Of a DNA stretch of 58,784 nt, positions 1 through 8,062 are shown in pieces (the first letter of the stretch is position 1; the number at the start of each line of letters is the position of its first letter). The notes under the pieces were generated by a model. The model did not search any database. It worked only from the letters and a program-made list of their open reading frames with translations, and was not told where the DNA came from. The position numbers and the translations under genes were made by a program. Origin of the DNA: a bacterium (lineage in GTDB: Bacteria > Hydrothermota > Hydrothermia > LBFQ01 > DSFT01); contig JAUQPS010000001.1 of the NCBI GenBank assembly GCA_030550205.1, positions 1 through 58,784 of the forward strand, written 5' to 3'.

Positions 1-1
1 T

Positions 2-445
2 CCTTCAAATGTTCTTATTATAAAGGGTAATAAAGAGCCGAAAATTGATAAAATTTTAGTTGGAACAGATTTTTCTAGATATTCAAAAAGCGCTTTTATT
101 CTCTCCTTAGCAATTGCAAGGACATTCTCTTCAAAGGTATATAATGTTCATATTTTTGATAATAAAGCGGTTAATTATATTCCCTCTCATCTTTTAGATG
201 AGTTATTTTTAGAATTAGAGCTTGAATTAACGAAAGTTGTTGAAGGTATAGAAATTGAGCCTGTTGTAATTAGGGAAGGGGGTGATGGTAAAGCATTATC
301 AGATTGGGCTTATAAAAATGATATTGACTTAATAGTTATTGCTTATAAGGGATTAAATGATAGAACTCAATTTTTAGGTCATTTCGCAGATGAGGTTATA
401 AGAGCATCAAAAGTTCCGGTGCTTTTGGTTAGGAAATTTTATTAA
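2..445 (+). CDS. Universal stress protein family, 5'-truncated by window edge
   Basis: An open frame enters from the left edge and ends at TAA 443-445, giving 147 visible residues. It opens with the end of one UspA-like domain (PSNVLIIKG) and continues into a complete second one that starts KILVGTDFSRYSKSA and ends VPVLLVRKFY. The full protein is therefore probably a tandem two-domain Usp. The nucleotide-binding glycine loop in the second domain is degenerate (KGLNDRTQFLGHF in place of the classical Gly-2x-Gly-9x-Gly-Ser/Thr), so ATP binding is uncertain. Its stop shares one base with the ribE start (TAATG), which suggests cotranscription. The family assignment is firm; the specific role is unknown. 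Confidence 0.8.
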   Translation, partial: PSNVLIIKGNKEPKIDKILVGTDFSRYSKSAFILSLAIARTFSSKVYNVHIFDNKAVNYIPSHLLDELFLELELELTKVVEGIEIEPVVIREGGDGKALSDWAYKNDIDLIVIAYKGLNDRTQFLGHFADEVIRASKVPVLLVRKFY

Positions 446-1041
446 TGTTTAGTGGAATTGTTGAAAAAACTGCCAAAACAAAAAATTATAATATTCTTAA
501 TGATGGGATTTTATTAGAAATAGAAAATCCCTATGGTTTGCTTCAAGAAGGTGAAAGTATTAGTCTCGATGGGTGTTGTTTAACTGTTGAAAAATTTAAT
601 GAAAGCTCTATATTTTTCTTTCTATCTAATGAAACATTAAATAAGACGAAATTTTCAAAAATTGAATTAAAAAATTATGTATTTAACTTAGAGCGCTCTC
701 TTACAATAAATAAACTTTTAGGAGGACATATTGTTCTTGGTCATGTAGATGATATAGGTGAGGTTATAGAAATTAAAGAATTTGAAAATACAAGGATTTT
801 AAAAGTTCATTTTAATAAAAATTTTAGAAGATATTTAGTTTATAAAGGGAGCATTTGTTTAGATGGTGTAAGTCTTACTATTAATTCAATATATGAAGAT
901 AGTTTTGAAGTTATGCTTATTCCCAAAACTTTAAATACTACGAACTTAAAATTTTTAAAAAAAGGAAGTTTAGTAAATCTTGAATTTGACATTATTGCAA
1001 AATATGTTGAAAATTTAATTTCTAATTTTTCTTTGAGATAA
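445..1041 (+). CDS. ribE: Riboflavin synthase alpha subunit
   Basis: This 198-residue protein begins MFSGIVE, the signature N-terminus of riboflavin synthase, and has the usual two tandem lumazine-binding barrels. The first ends near residue 90; the second begins around LGGHIVLGHVDDIGEV, and each has a CLTV/SLTI-type strand (DGCCLTVE, DGVSLTIN). The family dismutates two 6,7-dimethyl-8-ribityllumazine molecules into riboflavin in the cytosol. The start overlaps the stop of the preceding Usp gene. No other rib genes are visible nearby. The 3' end overlaps the convergent YbbR gene by 20 nt. Confidence 0.95.
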   Translation: MFSGIVEKTAKTKNYNILNDGILLEIENPYGLLQEGESISLDGCCLTVEKFNESSIFFFLSNETLNKTKFSKIELKNYVFNLERSLTINKLLGGHIVLGHVDDIGEVIEIKEFENTRILKVHFNKNFRRYLVYKGSICLDGVSLTINSIYEDSFEVMLIPKTLNTTNLKFLKKGSLVNLEFDIIAKYVENLISNFSLR

Positions 1042-1645
1042 TAACTTTAACATTAACACTTTCTGGTTCAATTTTTATATCTTTAAATGGTTTTTTAAGA
1101 GCGGATTTTGTTTCAAAACTTTCATTTCTATTTGATATATCAATATCTTCTGTTTGAATGTATAAAATGCTAAGCATTTGGCTTTCTGATGCTGTTATAT
1201 CTACAAGTTTTGGTTCTACTATTACACTATCTATAACATATCCACTTAAAATTTCCCCTTTTAAATTTACTTTTACTTCTCTTCGCTTTTGAACAATTCT
1301 CTCAATAAATAATTTTAATGTTTCTGGATAAACCTTTATAATTTTTATTTTTGGATCAAGAATAATATAATCTCTTATAGGAATACTTAAATTTCCTGTC
1401 CTTTCAACTTTTAAGCTTATATCAATATTTCTCTTTTTTAGAGATAATAGTATCAGGTCCTTTGCTTTTGCACTCAAATCAACAGTTATTTTATCGGTTT
1501 CTGGAATTACACGAAAATATTCCATAGCTCTTATTCTTATGTTATAATCAAAACTAACAATAACTTCTTTATTAATTTTTACATAAAAAAATATAATTAG
1601 ACTTGTAATTATGGATAGAAAAACTATAAATTTAGAGTTTTCCAT
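1022..1645 (-). CDS. cdaR: YbbR-domain protein, CdaR-like regulator of diadenylate cyclase
   Basis: The 207-residue protein has one N-terminal membrane segment (FIVFLSIITSLIIFFYV, about residues 6-22) followed by an extracytoplasmic beta-rich region with YbbR-like repeats. These are recognisable from recurring motifs of the type YPETLKLFIERIVQKRREV and VEPKLVDITASES. It overlaps the upstream diadenylate cyclase gene by 14 nt, the conserved cdaA-cdaR order. In Firmicutes CdaR binds the membrane cyclase and tunes c-di-AMP output; the same role is inferred here from position. It has fewer YbbR repeats than the Firmicute form (roughly two). The 3' end overlaps ribE on the other strand. Confidence 0.8.
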   Translation of the reverse strand: MENSKFIVFLSIITSLIIFFYVKINKEVIVSFDYNIRIRAMEYFRVIPETDKITVDLSAKAKDLILLSLKKRNIDISLKVERTGNLSIPIRDYIILDPKIKIIKVYPETLKLFIERIVQKRREVKVNLKGEILSGYVIDSVIVEPKLVDITASESQMLSILYIQTEDIDISNRNESFETKSALKKPFKDIKIEPESVNVKVIISKKN

Positions 1646-2399
1646 TTAAAATTAACTCAATCCTTTTTTTTAACTCTTCTTTTTCAAGTGGGGCAGATAA
1701 CTCTCCCTTAAATGCAATTCTAACAGTTTGTCTTTCCTCTGAAATCACAATGGAAATCGCATCAGTTAATTCCGTAATTCCAACAGCTGCTTCATGTCTT
1801 GTTCCAAGCAAGGGATCAGGTAATTTTGAACCTCTTGGAAGTCTTTCACTTGCAGATAATATTCTATCTTCTTTTATAATAATTGCTCCATCATGTAGGG
1901 GATTATCTGGATAAAATATACTTTCTATAAGATGAGGAGAAACCTTTGCATCAATTTCAATACCACCTTCTGTAAGCTCTCTTAAACTCATTCTATTTTG
2001 AATAACGATTAAAGCTCCATATCCTTTTTCACTTATTCTATAACATGCCTCTACAATATCATCAATAGGAATTTTAGGGGCTTTTGTTATAATTCTTAAT
2101 ATATTGCTTTGTCCAATTGTTGCTAATAATCTTCTTATTTCTGGTTGAAACAATATAATAAGGGCAATAAGTCCTACTGTTTTAAAAGCATCAATAATAA
2201 AACCCATAGCTGATAATTTTAATATATCTGCAATTATTGCAATGCTTAAAAATATAATTACTGTTAAAAGCATATAAGGAAATCTTGTTCCCTTGAAAAT
2301 TTTTAAAAATTGATATACAATAAGCCACAATAAAAGAAAATCAATTATATCTAATATAGAAAATTCCAAGTTTTTAATAATTTCAAATAAGCTTTTCAT
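1632..2399 (-). CDS. cdaA: Membrane diadenylate cyclase (CdaA/DacA type)
   Basis: This 255-residue protein has three N-terminal transmembrane helices (about residues 14-86) and then a DAC (DisA_N) domain. Both catalytic signatures are intact: DGA at about 170-172 (LHDGAIIIKEDRI) and RHEAA at about 201-205 (GTRHEAAVGITE). The family condenses two ATP into the second messenger c-di-AMP at the inner membrane. The start overlaps the stop of the upstream propeller-like gene by 4 nt, and the stop overlaps cdaR by 14 nt, so the three form one operon. c-di-AMP usually governs potassium, osmotic and envelope homeostasis; no c-di-AMP target is evident in this window. Confidence 0.93.
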   Translation of the reverse strand: MKSLFEIIKNLEFSILDIIDFLLLWLIVYQFLKIFKGTRFPYMLLTVIIFLSIAIIADILKLSAMGFIIDAFKTVGLIALIILFQPEIRRLLATIGQSNILRIITKAPKIPIDDIVEACYRISEKGYGALIVIQNRMSLRELTEGGIEIDAKVSPHLIESIFYPDNPLHDGAIIIKEDRILSASERLPRGSKLPDPLLGTRHEAAVGITELTDAISIVISEERQTVRIAFKGELSAPLEKEELKKRIELILNGKL

Positions 2400-3145
2400 T
2401 TCAACTTGTAAATTTTACCCTTTTGAAAATCCAAAATATAGTAATTATTTTTATAAAATTCAAAATCTACTATTTCAAAATCACTTTCAAATATCACTTT
2501 GCCCTTTAAAAGCTCTCTAAATTTTGTATACTCAATAATTTTCCCATTCCTAAAACTAACTAATATCTTATTATCTTGAATAACAAAGGAGGATGGCTCA
2601 TCAATGAACTTAATAATTGGTTCAATATCCAAATAGCTTATATTTTCATATATTGGAAATAACCCTGAAACATTTTCATTTATCTTTGCAAGCATCCATA
2701 TTCTGTTATTTTTATCTCTCTTTAACTTTATAGGCTCAAAAAATCCACTTGCAACTAAAAATAACTTATTTGCTTTCATCTTAAAAACCTTATCACTAAC
2801 CGCGATATATAAACTATTGCTTGTATCTGCTGTTAGCTTTATTGTAGAGTTTATAGTATGTCTTGGAAGGTTCGTTATAATATTTTCTAACTTTCTTTTA
2901 TAAAATTTTGAAATTATTCCTTCATGTCCTATAAAAATACTATCTTTTATAAATTCAATGTCATATGATGGTTGATTTAATCCTTTAACAAGCAAAGTCG
3001 GTTCCGCTTTTAAGCTATCTAATACCCATAAATTTCCAATAATTTCAAGGATATATATTTTGTCATTTTGAATTTTAAAAGAAACGGGTCTTGAAAAAGA
3101 AAAATCCGATGAATCAATAATTACCAGTGAAATTATTGTAATCAT
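2396..3145 (-). CDS. Exported beta-propeller-like protein heading the c-di-AMP operon
   Basis: I do not recognise a named family. After a short hydrophobic N-terminus the protein has repeated strand-rich units of propeller type (KIYILEIIGNLWVLDSL, DSIFIGHEGIISKFYKR, NRIWMLAKINENVSGLFP, KILVSFRNGKIIEY). The end, YYILDFQKGKIYKLK, resembles NHL or PQQ-like blades. The frame is open back to a GTG at 3199, but ATG 3145 is preferred. A TTTAAAATTTTGAA promoter-like motif (3153-3167) sits just upstream of ATG 3145, exactly as in other units here, whereas nothing similar precedes 3199. The resulting N-terminus, MITIISLVIIDSSDFSF, is an ultrashort signal-like segment. It is cotranscribed with cdaA and cdaR. 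Function unknown. Confidence 0.6.
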   Translation of the reverse strand: MITIISLVIIDSSDFSFSRPVSFKIQNDKIYILEIIGNLWVLDSLKAEPTLLVKGLNQPSYDIEFIKDSIFIGHEGIISKFYKRKLENIITNLPRHTINSTIKLTADTSNSLYIAVSDKVFKMKANKLFLVASGFFEPIKLKRDKNNRIWMLAKINENVSGLFPIYENISYLDIEPIIKFIDEPSSFVIQDNKILVSFRNGKIIEYTKFRELLKGKVIFESDFEIVDFEFYKNNYYILDFQKGKIYKLK

Positions 3146-3152
3146 CAGAAAG

Positions 3153-3167
3153 TTCAAAATTTTAAAC
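3153..3167 (-). promoter_or_regulatory. TTTAAAAT promoter of propeller-cdaA-cdaR operon
   Basis: On the minus strand this reads GTTTAAAATTTTGAA and ends 7 nt before ATG 3145. It matches the recurrent extended -10-like motif of this window. It lies inside the longer open frame and therefore argues for the downstream start codon. Confidence 0.55.
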
Positions 3168-3181
3168 GATAAAAATTTGTG

Positions 3182-3195
3182 CTTTAAAATTTTCA
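3182..3195 (+). promoter_or_regulatory. TTTAAAAT promoter of ribosomal superoperon
   Basis: CTTTAAAATTTTCA ends 6 nt before the rpmJ ATG at 3202. No Shine-Dalgarno sequence lies between them, so the transcript would be leaderless or nearly so. This is one of the cleanest copies of the recurrent motif. Confidence 0.65.
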
Positions 3196-3201
3196 GCACT
3201 T

Positions 3202-3315
3202 ATGAAAGTGCAAGCTTCCGTTAAAAAAAGATGTGATAAATGTAAAATTATTAAGAGAAGAGGGAAAGTTATGATAATTTGTGAAAATCCTAAACATAAT
3301 CAAAGACAGGGGTAA
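3202..3315 (+). CDS. rpmJ: 50S ribosomal protein L36 (bL36)
   Basis: This short gene encodes 37 residues: [20 protein letters not shown], then [17 protein letters not shown]. That is the full normal length of L36. The zinc-ribbon ligands are C11, C14, C27 and H32, the C+ form. It opens the ribosomal superoperon directly behind the 3182-3195 promoter. Five bases separate it from rpsM, and its own 3' end carries the GGGGTAAGG that can serve as the rpsM ribosome-binding region. The rpmJ-rpsM-rpsK-rpsD-rpoA-rplQ order is the classical alpha-operon arrangement. Confidence 0.97.
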   Translation: MKVQASVKKRCDKCKIIKRRGKVMIICENPKHNQRQG

Positions 3316-3320
3316 GGACT

Positions 3321-3701
3321 ATGGCGCGTATAGCAGGTGTAGATTTACCGAAAAATAAACCGGTTTTTATAGGTTTAGAGAGAATATATGGGATTGGTAT
3401 TCCATTGGCAATGAAAATTTTAGCTCAGTTGGATATTCAACCTGATAAGCGAGTTAAAGATTTAACAGAAGAAGAAATTGCAAAATTGAAAAATGTTATA
3501 GAAAATTTGAGAGTTGAGGGAGCTTTAAGAGCGGAAATTCAAAGAAATATAAAGAGACTTATAGATATAAAATGTTATAGAGGTATAAGGCATCTTAAAG
3601 GCTTACCTGTAAGAGGTCAAAGGACAAGGCATAATGCAAGAACAAGAAAAGGTCCAAGGGGTAATATATTTAAGAGGAAGAGGAAAGGAGGTCAGAGCTA
3701 A
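3321..3701 (+). CDS. rpsM: 30S ribosomal protein S13 (uS13)
   Basis: 126 residues, the usual length. It starts [15 protein letters not shown] and contains the helix-two-turn-helix and [20 protein letters not shown] region typical of S13, with a basic C-terminal tail ending RKRKGGQS. In the family it sits in the small-subunit head and contacts the A and P site tRNAs and L5. Its stop overlaps the rpsK start by one base (TAATG), so translation is probably coupled. Confidence 0.98.
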   Translation: MARIAGVDLPKNKPVFIGLERIYGIGIPLAMKILAQLDIQPDKRVKDLTEEEIAKLKNVIENLRVEGALRAEIQRNIKRLIDIKCYRGIRHLKGLPVRGQRTRHNARTRKGPRGNIFKRKRKGGQS

Positions 3702-4069
3702 TGGCAAAGTCTAAAAAGAAAGTTGGACCTAATGGGATTGCTTATATTCAATCAACTTTTAATAATACAATTGTTACAATAACTGATTTAGAAGGAAATA
3801 CAGTTGCTTGGGCAAGTGGTGGAAGTGTTGGATTTAAGGGAACAAGGAAAGGAACTCCATTTGCTGCAAGCAAAGCAGCAGAAGCTGCTGCGAAAGCGGC
3901 AAAAAGTCTTGGTATTGAAAATGTAGAAGTGAGAGTATCTGGACCTGGTCCTGGTAGGGAAACCGCTATTAGGGCATTAGTAAGTGCGGGACTTAAAGTA
4001 TATGCTATAAAAGATGTAACACCTATTCCCCATAATGGTTGCAGACCACCTAAGAGAAGGAGGGTATAA
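3701..4069 (+). CDS. rpsK: 30S ribosomal protein S11 (uS11)
   Basis: 122 residues with the conserved S11 core ([45 protein letters not shown]). It forms part of the small-subunit platform beside the E site. A strong AAAGGAGGT precedes the ATG at 3701 inside the end of rpsM. The stop overlaps the rpsD start (TAATG). Confidence 0.98.
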   Translation: MAKSKKKVGPNGIAYIQSTFNNTIVTITDLEGNTVAWASGGSVGFKGTRKGTPFAASKAAEAAAKAAKSLGIENVEVRVSGPGPGRETAIRALVSAGLKVYAIKDVTPIPHNGCRPPKRRRV

Positions 4070-4701
4070 TGGCAAGATATACTGGACCAAGATGTAGGCT
4101 TTGTAGAAGAGAAGGAGAGAAATTATTTTTAAAAGGTATTAGATGTTTAACTAAGAAGTGTGCTTTTGAAAGAAGACCTTATCCACCTGGTATTCATGGA
4201 CCTAGGAAAAAAGGAGCAAAGCTAACTATTTATGGAATGCAATTAAGAGAAAAACAAAAAGTTAAAAGGATTTATGGAGTTTTGGAGGGACAATTTAGAA
4301 GATTTTTTGAAATGGCAAGAAAAATGCCAGGTAATACAGGAGAAAATCTTTTAATTTTATTAGAAAAAAGATTAGATAATGTTGTATTTAGAATGGGTTT
4401 TGCTCATACAAGAGCACAAGCAAGACAGTTTGTAAGACATGGACATATCTTGGTTAATGGTAGAAAAGTTGATATTCCTTCTTATTTAGTAAAAGCGGGT
4501 GATATTATAATGGTAGATGAGAAATTTAGAGGAAATTATGAGCTTAATAGTGCTATTGAATTTCATAAACAATTACCAAAAGCGGATTGGTTAGAAGTTG
4601 ATTATACAAATTATGTTGGAAAAGTATTAAGAGAGCCTCAAAGGGTTGATGTTACGCATCCAATAAATGAAAGGCTTATAGTAGAGCTATATTCAAAGTA
4701 G
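4069..4701 (+). CDS. rpsD: 30S ribosomal protein S4 (uS4), zinc-binding form
   Basis: 210 residues, the standard length. The N-terminus has four cysteines (RCRLC and RCLTKKC, about residues 9, 12, 26 and 31) and is therefore the C+ zinc-knuckle form. An S4 RNA-binding domain follows ([33 protein letters not shown]). S4 nucleates small-subunit assembly and in many bacteria autoregulates this operon. The next gene, rpoA, follows after 10 nt with an AGGAGG site. Confidence 0.98.
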   Translation: MARYTGPRCRLCRREGEKLFLKGIRCLTKKCAFERRPYPPGIHGPRKKGAKLTIYGMQLREKQKVKRIYGVLEGQFRRFFEMARKMPGNTGENLLILLEKRLDNVVFRMGFAHTRAQARQFVRHGHILVNGRKVDIPSYLVKAGDIIMVDEKFRGNYELNSAIEFHKQLPKADWLEVDYTNYVGKVLREPQRVDVTHPINERLIVELYSK

Positions 4702-4711
4702 GAGGTTAAAT

Positions 4712-5695
4712 ATGGCTTTTGCAAATTTTCTTTATCCAAGAGGTTTTTATATTGATGAAAGTTCAGATAATTATTTAAGGATAGTGATACCACAACTTGA
4801 AAAGGGTTATGGAATTACACTTGGAAATACATTAAGAAGAATTTTGTTGTCTTCTATTGAAGGTTATTCTGTTGTTGCAGTTTATATTGAGGGTGTTGTT
4901 CATGAGTTCTCTTCTATGGAAGGTGTTTTAGAAGATGTTCCATATATTTTATTAAATATTAAGAAAATAAAGTTTAAGATAAATGAAGAACTTGTTTCAT
5001 TTCCTGCAAGAGTTAGTTTAGATTTTGAAGGTCCTGGCGAAATAAGAGCGGAATTTATTGAAACCCAGCCTGGTATTGAGATAATAAACAAAGACCAATA
5101 TATTGCTACTGTAACAACTAAAAGAAATGTTCATATAGATATTTTTATAGATAAAGGTATTGGATTTGTTCCAAGTGAAGATTATCCAGAAGAATACAAG
5201 GATTTATTTAGTTTTGGAACAATATTTGTAGATGGAGATTTTTCACCTGTTGAAAAAGTAAATTGGTTGGTAGAGAAAACAAGATATGAAGCTCATATGG
5301 ATAAGGATAAATTAATCCTTGAAATTTGGACAAATGGAACAATTTCACCGCTTGAAGCTTACCAAAAAGCTCTTAATATATTAGAAAAACATGTTTCTAT
5401 ATTAAGAAATGAAATTAGAAAACCAATAGAAGAATTTGAATATGTAGATGTTGAAGATTTTGATAAAAGAGTAGAGGAATTTAAAAAGAAGAAAATTACA
5501 GAATTGGCTTTAACTCCAAAAGTTATAGAACTTCTTAAAAGTAAGGGTATAAAAACAGTTTCAGATCTTATTTCATTTACTGAGGAAGAAGTAAATGATT
5601 GGTTTATAGAAGCAGGTCTTTCTCAAATGGAATTTGAAGATTTAAGAAGAAAGATAAATAGCTTCTCGCTTGAATTTTCCAAAAAGGGAGGATAA
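4712..5695 (+). CDS. rpoA: RNA polymerase alpha subunit
   Basis: 327 residues. The N-terminal dimerisation and assembly domain has GYGITLGNTLRRILLSSIEG and ISPLEAYQKALNILEKH. A flexible acidic linker follows at about residues 240-260, and then the helix-hairpin-helix alpha-CTD (LALTPKVIELLKSKGIKTVS and onward) that contacts UP elements and activators. Its place between rpsD and rplQ is the conserved alpha-operon order. It is preceded by AGGAGGTTAAAT and ends AAAAAGGGAGG, which also serves as the rplQ ribosome-binding site. Confidence 0.98.
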   Translation: MAFANFLYPRGFYIDESSDNYLRIVIPQLEKGYGITLGNTLRRILLSSIEGYSVVAVYIEGVVHEFSSMEGVLEDVPYILLNIKKIKFKINEELVSFPARVSLDFEGPGEIRAEFIETQPGIEIINKDQYIATVTTKRNVHIDIFIDKGIGFVPSEDYPEEYKDLFSFGTIFVDGDFSPVEKVNWLVEKTRYEAHMDKDKLILEIWTNGTISPLEAYQKALNILEKHVSILRNEIRKPIEEFEYVDVEDFDKRVEEFKKKKITELALTPKVIELLKSKGIKTVSDLISFTEEEVNDWFIEAGLSQMEFEDLRRKINSFSLEFSKKGG

Positions 5696-5697
5696 TT

Positions 5698-6096
5698 ATG
5701 CGTCATTTAAATAAAGTTAAAAAACTTTCAAGAGAAAGAGAGCATAGAAAAGCATTATTAAGAAATTTAGCAAGAAGTTTATTTGAGAATGGTATGATTA
5801 TTACAACAACTGTAAAAGCAAAAGCTTGTAAAGCGGTTGTTGATAGAATTTTATCAAGGGCATTAGTTGATAGTGTTCATAATAGAAGGATGGTAAATAG
5901 GTTTTTAAATGACAGGAAATTGACAAAGAAAGTTTTTGATGAAATAGCCCCCTTATTTAGAAATGAAAATAGAAAAACAGGATTTACTACTATTGTAAAA
6001 TATGGTTATAGAAGGGGCGATAATGCGGAGCTTTCTATATTAAAATTAATACATTTCCCACAGAAGGAGAAAGTTAATGAGCAAACATCTAAATGA
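5698..6096 (+). CDS. rplQ: 50S ribosomal protein L17 (bL17)
   Basis: 132 residues starting MRHLNKVKKLSREREHRKAL, close to the L17 consensus. The GMIITTTVKAKACK and YGYRRGDNAELSILKL segments are also conserved. It starts two nt after the rpoA stop. The last 20 nt overlap trxA in another frame, and the C-terminal QKEKVNEQTSK tail carries the trxA ribosome-binding site. Confidence 0.97.
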   Translation: MRHLNKVKKLSREREHRKALLRNLARSLFENGMIITTTVKAKACKAVVDRILSRALVDSVHNRRMVNRFLNDRKLTKKVFDEIAPLFRNENRKTGFTTIVKYGYRRGDNAELSILKLIHFPQKEKVNEQTSK

Positions 6097-6391
6097 TGTA
6101 GAATTTGAAAAAGTTATAAGTGAAAAGGGAAATATTGTTATAGATTTTTGGGCAGAGTGGTGTATGCCTTGTAGAAAATTAGAGCCTGTTCTTGAAGAGC
6201 TTGAAAAAGAGATAGATATAGAAGTATATAAACTAAATGTGGATGATTATCCCCATATAGCAGAAAAATTTAATATATTTTCAATTCCTACTCTTCTTTG
6301 TTATAAAGATGGTAAATTAATAGATAGAGTTGTAGGTTTTATACCAAAGAATAAGCTTTTGGAGAAATTTAAAGATATTTTTAAATTATGA
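6077..6391 (+). CDS. trxA: Thioredoxin
   Basis: 104 residues, the standard single-domain thioredoxin fold. The active site is WAEWCMPCRKLEP with C29 and C32; the usual Gly-Pro dipeptide is Met-Pro here, as seen in some thermophile and archaeal thioredoxins. The cis-proline is conserved (FSIPTLLCYKDGK). ATG 6077 has AAGGAG at 6064-6069. It overlaps rplQ by 20 nt, so it is the last gene of the alpha operon and is probably coupled to it. A new promoter for rplM follows. As a general cytosolic protein disulfide reductase it is an unusual member of a ribosomal operon. Confidence 0.93.
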   Translation: MSKHLNDVEFEKVISEKGNIVIDFWAEWCMPCRKLEPVLEELEKEIDIEVYKLNVDDYPHIAEKFNIFSIPTLLCYKDGKLIDRVVGFIPKNKLLEKFKDIFKL

Positions 6392-6400
6392 AAACTTATC

Positions 6401-6415
6401 CTATAAAATTTTCGG
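6401..6415 (+). promoter_or_regulatory. TATAAAAT promoter before rplM
   Basis: CTATAAAATTTTCGG ends 3 nt before the rplM ATG at 6419, with no Shine-Dalgarno sequence in between. This slight variant of the recurrent motif begins a separate transcription unit inside the superoperon. Confidence 0.6.
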
Positions 6416-6418
6416 ACA

Positions 6419-6868
6419 ATGAAAACGACATTTTTTAATAATATAGATGGAACACAAAGGAAGTGGTGGATTATTGATGCAGAAAATAAAGTTCTTGGAA
6501 GATTGGCAAGTGCTATTGCTAAAATACTTATGGGCAAGCACAAAAAAGAATATACACCAAGTGAGGATATGGGTGATTATGTAATTGTTATAAATGCGGA
6601 AAAAGTTATTCTTACAGGTAAGAAATGGGAAAAGAAAATATATAGGTGGCATTCGGGTTATATTGGAGGATTAAAGGAATATAAAGCAATTGATTTGTAT
6701 AAAAAAGATCCAAGGAAACTTATATATCTTGCAGTTAAAGGGATGCTTCCTAAGAATAGAACAAGGAAAAGAAGATTAGCAAGATTAAGAATTTTTGTAG
6801 GTCCAGAGCATATTCATCATGCCCAAAATCCACAAAAACTTGAAATTAAGGAGGATTATAAAATATGA
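6419..6868 (+). CDS. rplM: 50S ribosomal protein L13 (uL13)
   Basis: 149 residues with RKWWIIDAENKVLGRLAS, GDYVIVINAEKVILTGKK, YRWHSGYIGGLKE and the VKGMLPKNRTRKRRLARL signature of bacterial L13. It is an early large-subunit assembly protein. ATG 6419 follows a promoter motif with no ribosome-binding site, so a leaderless start is inferred. The rplM-rpsI pairing is conserved across bacteria, and the two overlap by 4 nt (ATGA). Confidence 0.97.
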   Translation: MKTTFFNNIDGTQRKWWIIDAENKVLGRLASAIAKILMGKHKKEYTPSEDMGDYVIVINAEKVILTGKKWEKKIYRWHSGYIGGLKEYKAIDLYKKDPRKLIYLAVKGMLPKNRTRKRRLARLRIFVGPEHIHHAQNPQKLEIKEDYKI

Positions 6869-7368
6869 AAGTGCCACAAGTTTATAAAGAAAAGCCTTTA
6901 TTTACAGGTGATAAAATTTTATTCTTAGATACGGGTGAAAGAATAATGCTTAAGAAATTTAAAAATAATGAGTATAAGAAAATTGTTTTTGCTACGGGAG
7001 CCAGGAAAACTGCAACAGCAAGGGTTAGACTAAAAGAATGGGGAAATGGAAAAATTTATATAAATGGTAAAAGGTTAAATGAATACTTTAAAAATGAGGA
7101 ATATCAAAAACTTATTTTAAAACCTCTTGAAATTACAAATACAATTGGTTTATACGATATTGTTGTTAAGGTTGAGGGAGGAGGTATTTCTGGGCAGGCT
7201 GGTGCGGTAAGTCATGGTATAGCAAGAGCACTTGCTGCCTTAGATCCACAAACTTATAGACCAATATTAAGAAAAGCTGGATTATTAACAAGAGATCCAA
7301 GAGAAAAGGAGAGGATGAAATATGCAAGAAGTAAGAGAAGAAGGTCTTGGCAATATACCAAGCGTTAA
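6865..7368 (+). CDS. rpsI: 30S ribosomal protein S9 (uS9) with N-terminal extension
   Basis: 167 residues against about 130 in most bacteria. The S9 core begins near residue 40 (VFATGARKTATARVRLKEW), includes GGGISGQAGAVSHGIARAL, and ends YTKR, the form of the invariant basic tail that reaches the P-site tRNA. The extra 35 or so N-terminal residues look real, because ATG 6865 has AAGGAGG at about 6849-6855 and overlaps the rplM stop as ATGA. The extension has no match I recognise. The 3' end overlaps rpsB by 47 nt. Confidence 0.95.
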   Translation: MKVPQVYKEKPLFTGDKILFLDTGERIMLKKFKNNEYKKIVFATGARKTATARVRLKEWGNGKIYINGKRLNEYFKNEEYQKLILKPLEITNTIGLYDIVVKVEGGGISGQAGAVSHGIARALAALDPQTYRPILRKAGLLTRDPREKERMKYARSKRRRSWQYTKR

Positions 7369-8062
7369 TGTTCAACAACTTGTAGAAGCGGGTGCCCATT
7401 TTGGGCATAAGCGTAGTAAGTGGAATCCTAAGATGGCTAAATATATATTTAAAGAGAAGAATGGATATCATATAATAGATGTAAGGAAAACTGTTCCATT
7501 ACTTCAAAGAGCATTAGAGTTTGCTTATAATGTAGCAAGTAGAAATGGGACATTTCTTTTTGTTTGCACAAAGAAAAATTTAAAAGAAACGATTTTAAAT
7601 TTTGCAAGGGAAGTAAATGCATTTTATGTTGTTGAAAGGTGGCCAGGTGGGCTTTTGACAAATTTTGAAACAACAAAACAAAGACTTTTAAGAATAAAGG
7701 AGTTAGAAGGTATTTTTGAGGATTATAATAAAGGTAAAAGTGTATATGTTAAAAAGGAAATTGTAGAATTTCAGAAGGAATATAATAAATTACTTAAAAA
7801 ATTTGGTGGGGTTAGAGATATGGAGAATTTACCAGATGTAATATATATTGTTGATCCAGTAAATGAAGATTTAGCGGTTCATGAGGCAAATTTATTAAAA
7901 ATTCCAACAATAGCAATATGTGATACAAATGCTGATCCAGATTTAATAACTTATCCAATTCCTGCTAATGACGATGCTATAAAAAGTGTATCACTTATAA
8001 CATCTTTATTAGTTCAAGCAATTAAGAAAGGTAGGGAGGTGAGCTTATCATGGCAGATATAA
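7322..8062 (+). CDS. rpsB: 30S ribosomal protein S2 (uS2)
   Basis: 246 residues. The S2 core VQQLVEAGAHFGHKRSKWNP begins at about residue 17, preceded by a short charged extension (MQEVREEGLGNIPS). ATG 7322 is chosen because AAAAGGAGAGG (about 7304-7314) lies at good spacing and no in-frame ATG lies nearer the core. This makes a 47 nt out-of-frame overlap with rpsI. Other S2 signatures are VERWPGGLLTNFETTKQR and IPTIAICDTNADPDLITYPI. The rpsB-tsf order is universal. Confidence 0.96.
   Translation: MQEVREEGLGNIPSVNVQQLVEAGAHFGHKRSKWNPKMAKYIFKEKNGYHIIDVRKTVPLLQRALEFAYNVASRNGTFLFVCTKKNLKETILNFAREVNAFYVVERWPGGLLTNFETTKQRLLRIKELEGIFEDYNKGKSVYVKKEIVEFQKEYNKLLKKFGGVRDMENLPDVIYIVDPVNEDLAVHEANLLKIPTIAICDTNADPDLITYPIPANDDAIKSVSLITSLLVQAIKKGREVSLSWQI

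Noticed and set aside
3146-3199. Longer N-terminus (GTG 3199) for the propeller-like protein
   Set aside because: No promoter or ribosome-binding site lies before 3199, while a motif copy sits inside this stretch just upstream of ATG 3145.
4900-5091. Antisense open frames inside rpoA, rplM, rpsI, rpsB, the ExbB gene and similar
   Set aside because: They mirror conserved genes, lack ribosome-binding sites, and have compositions expected of reverse-strand shadows.
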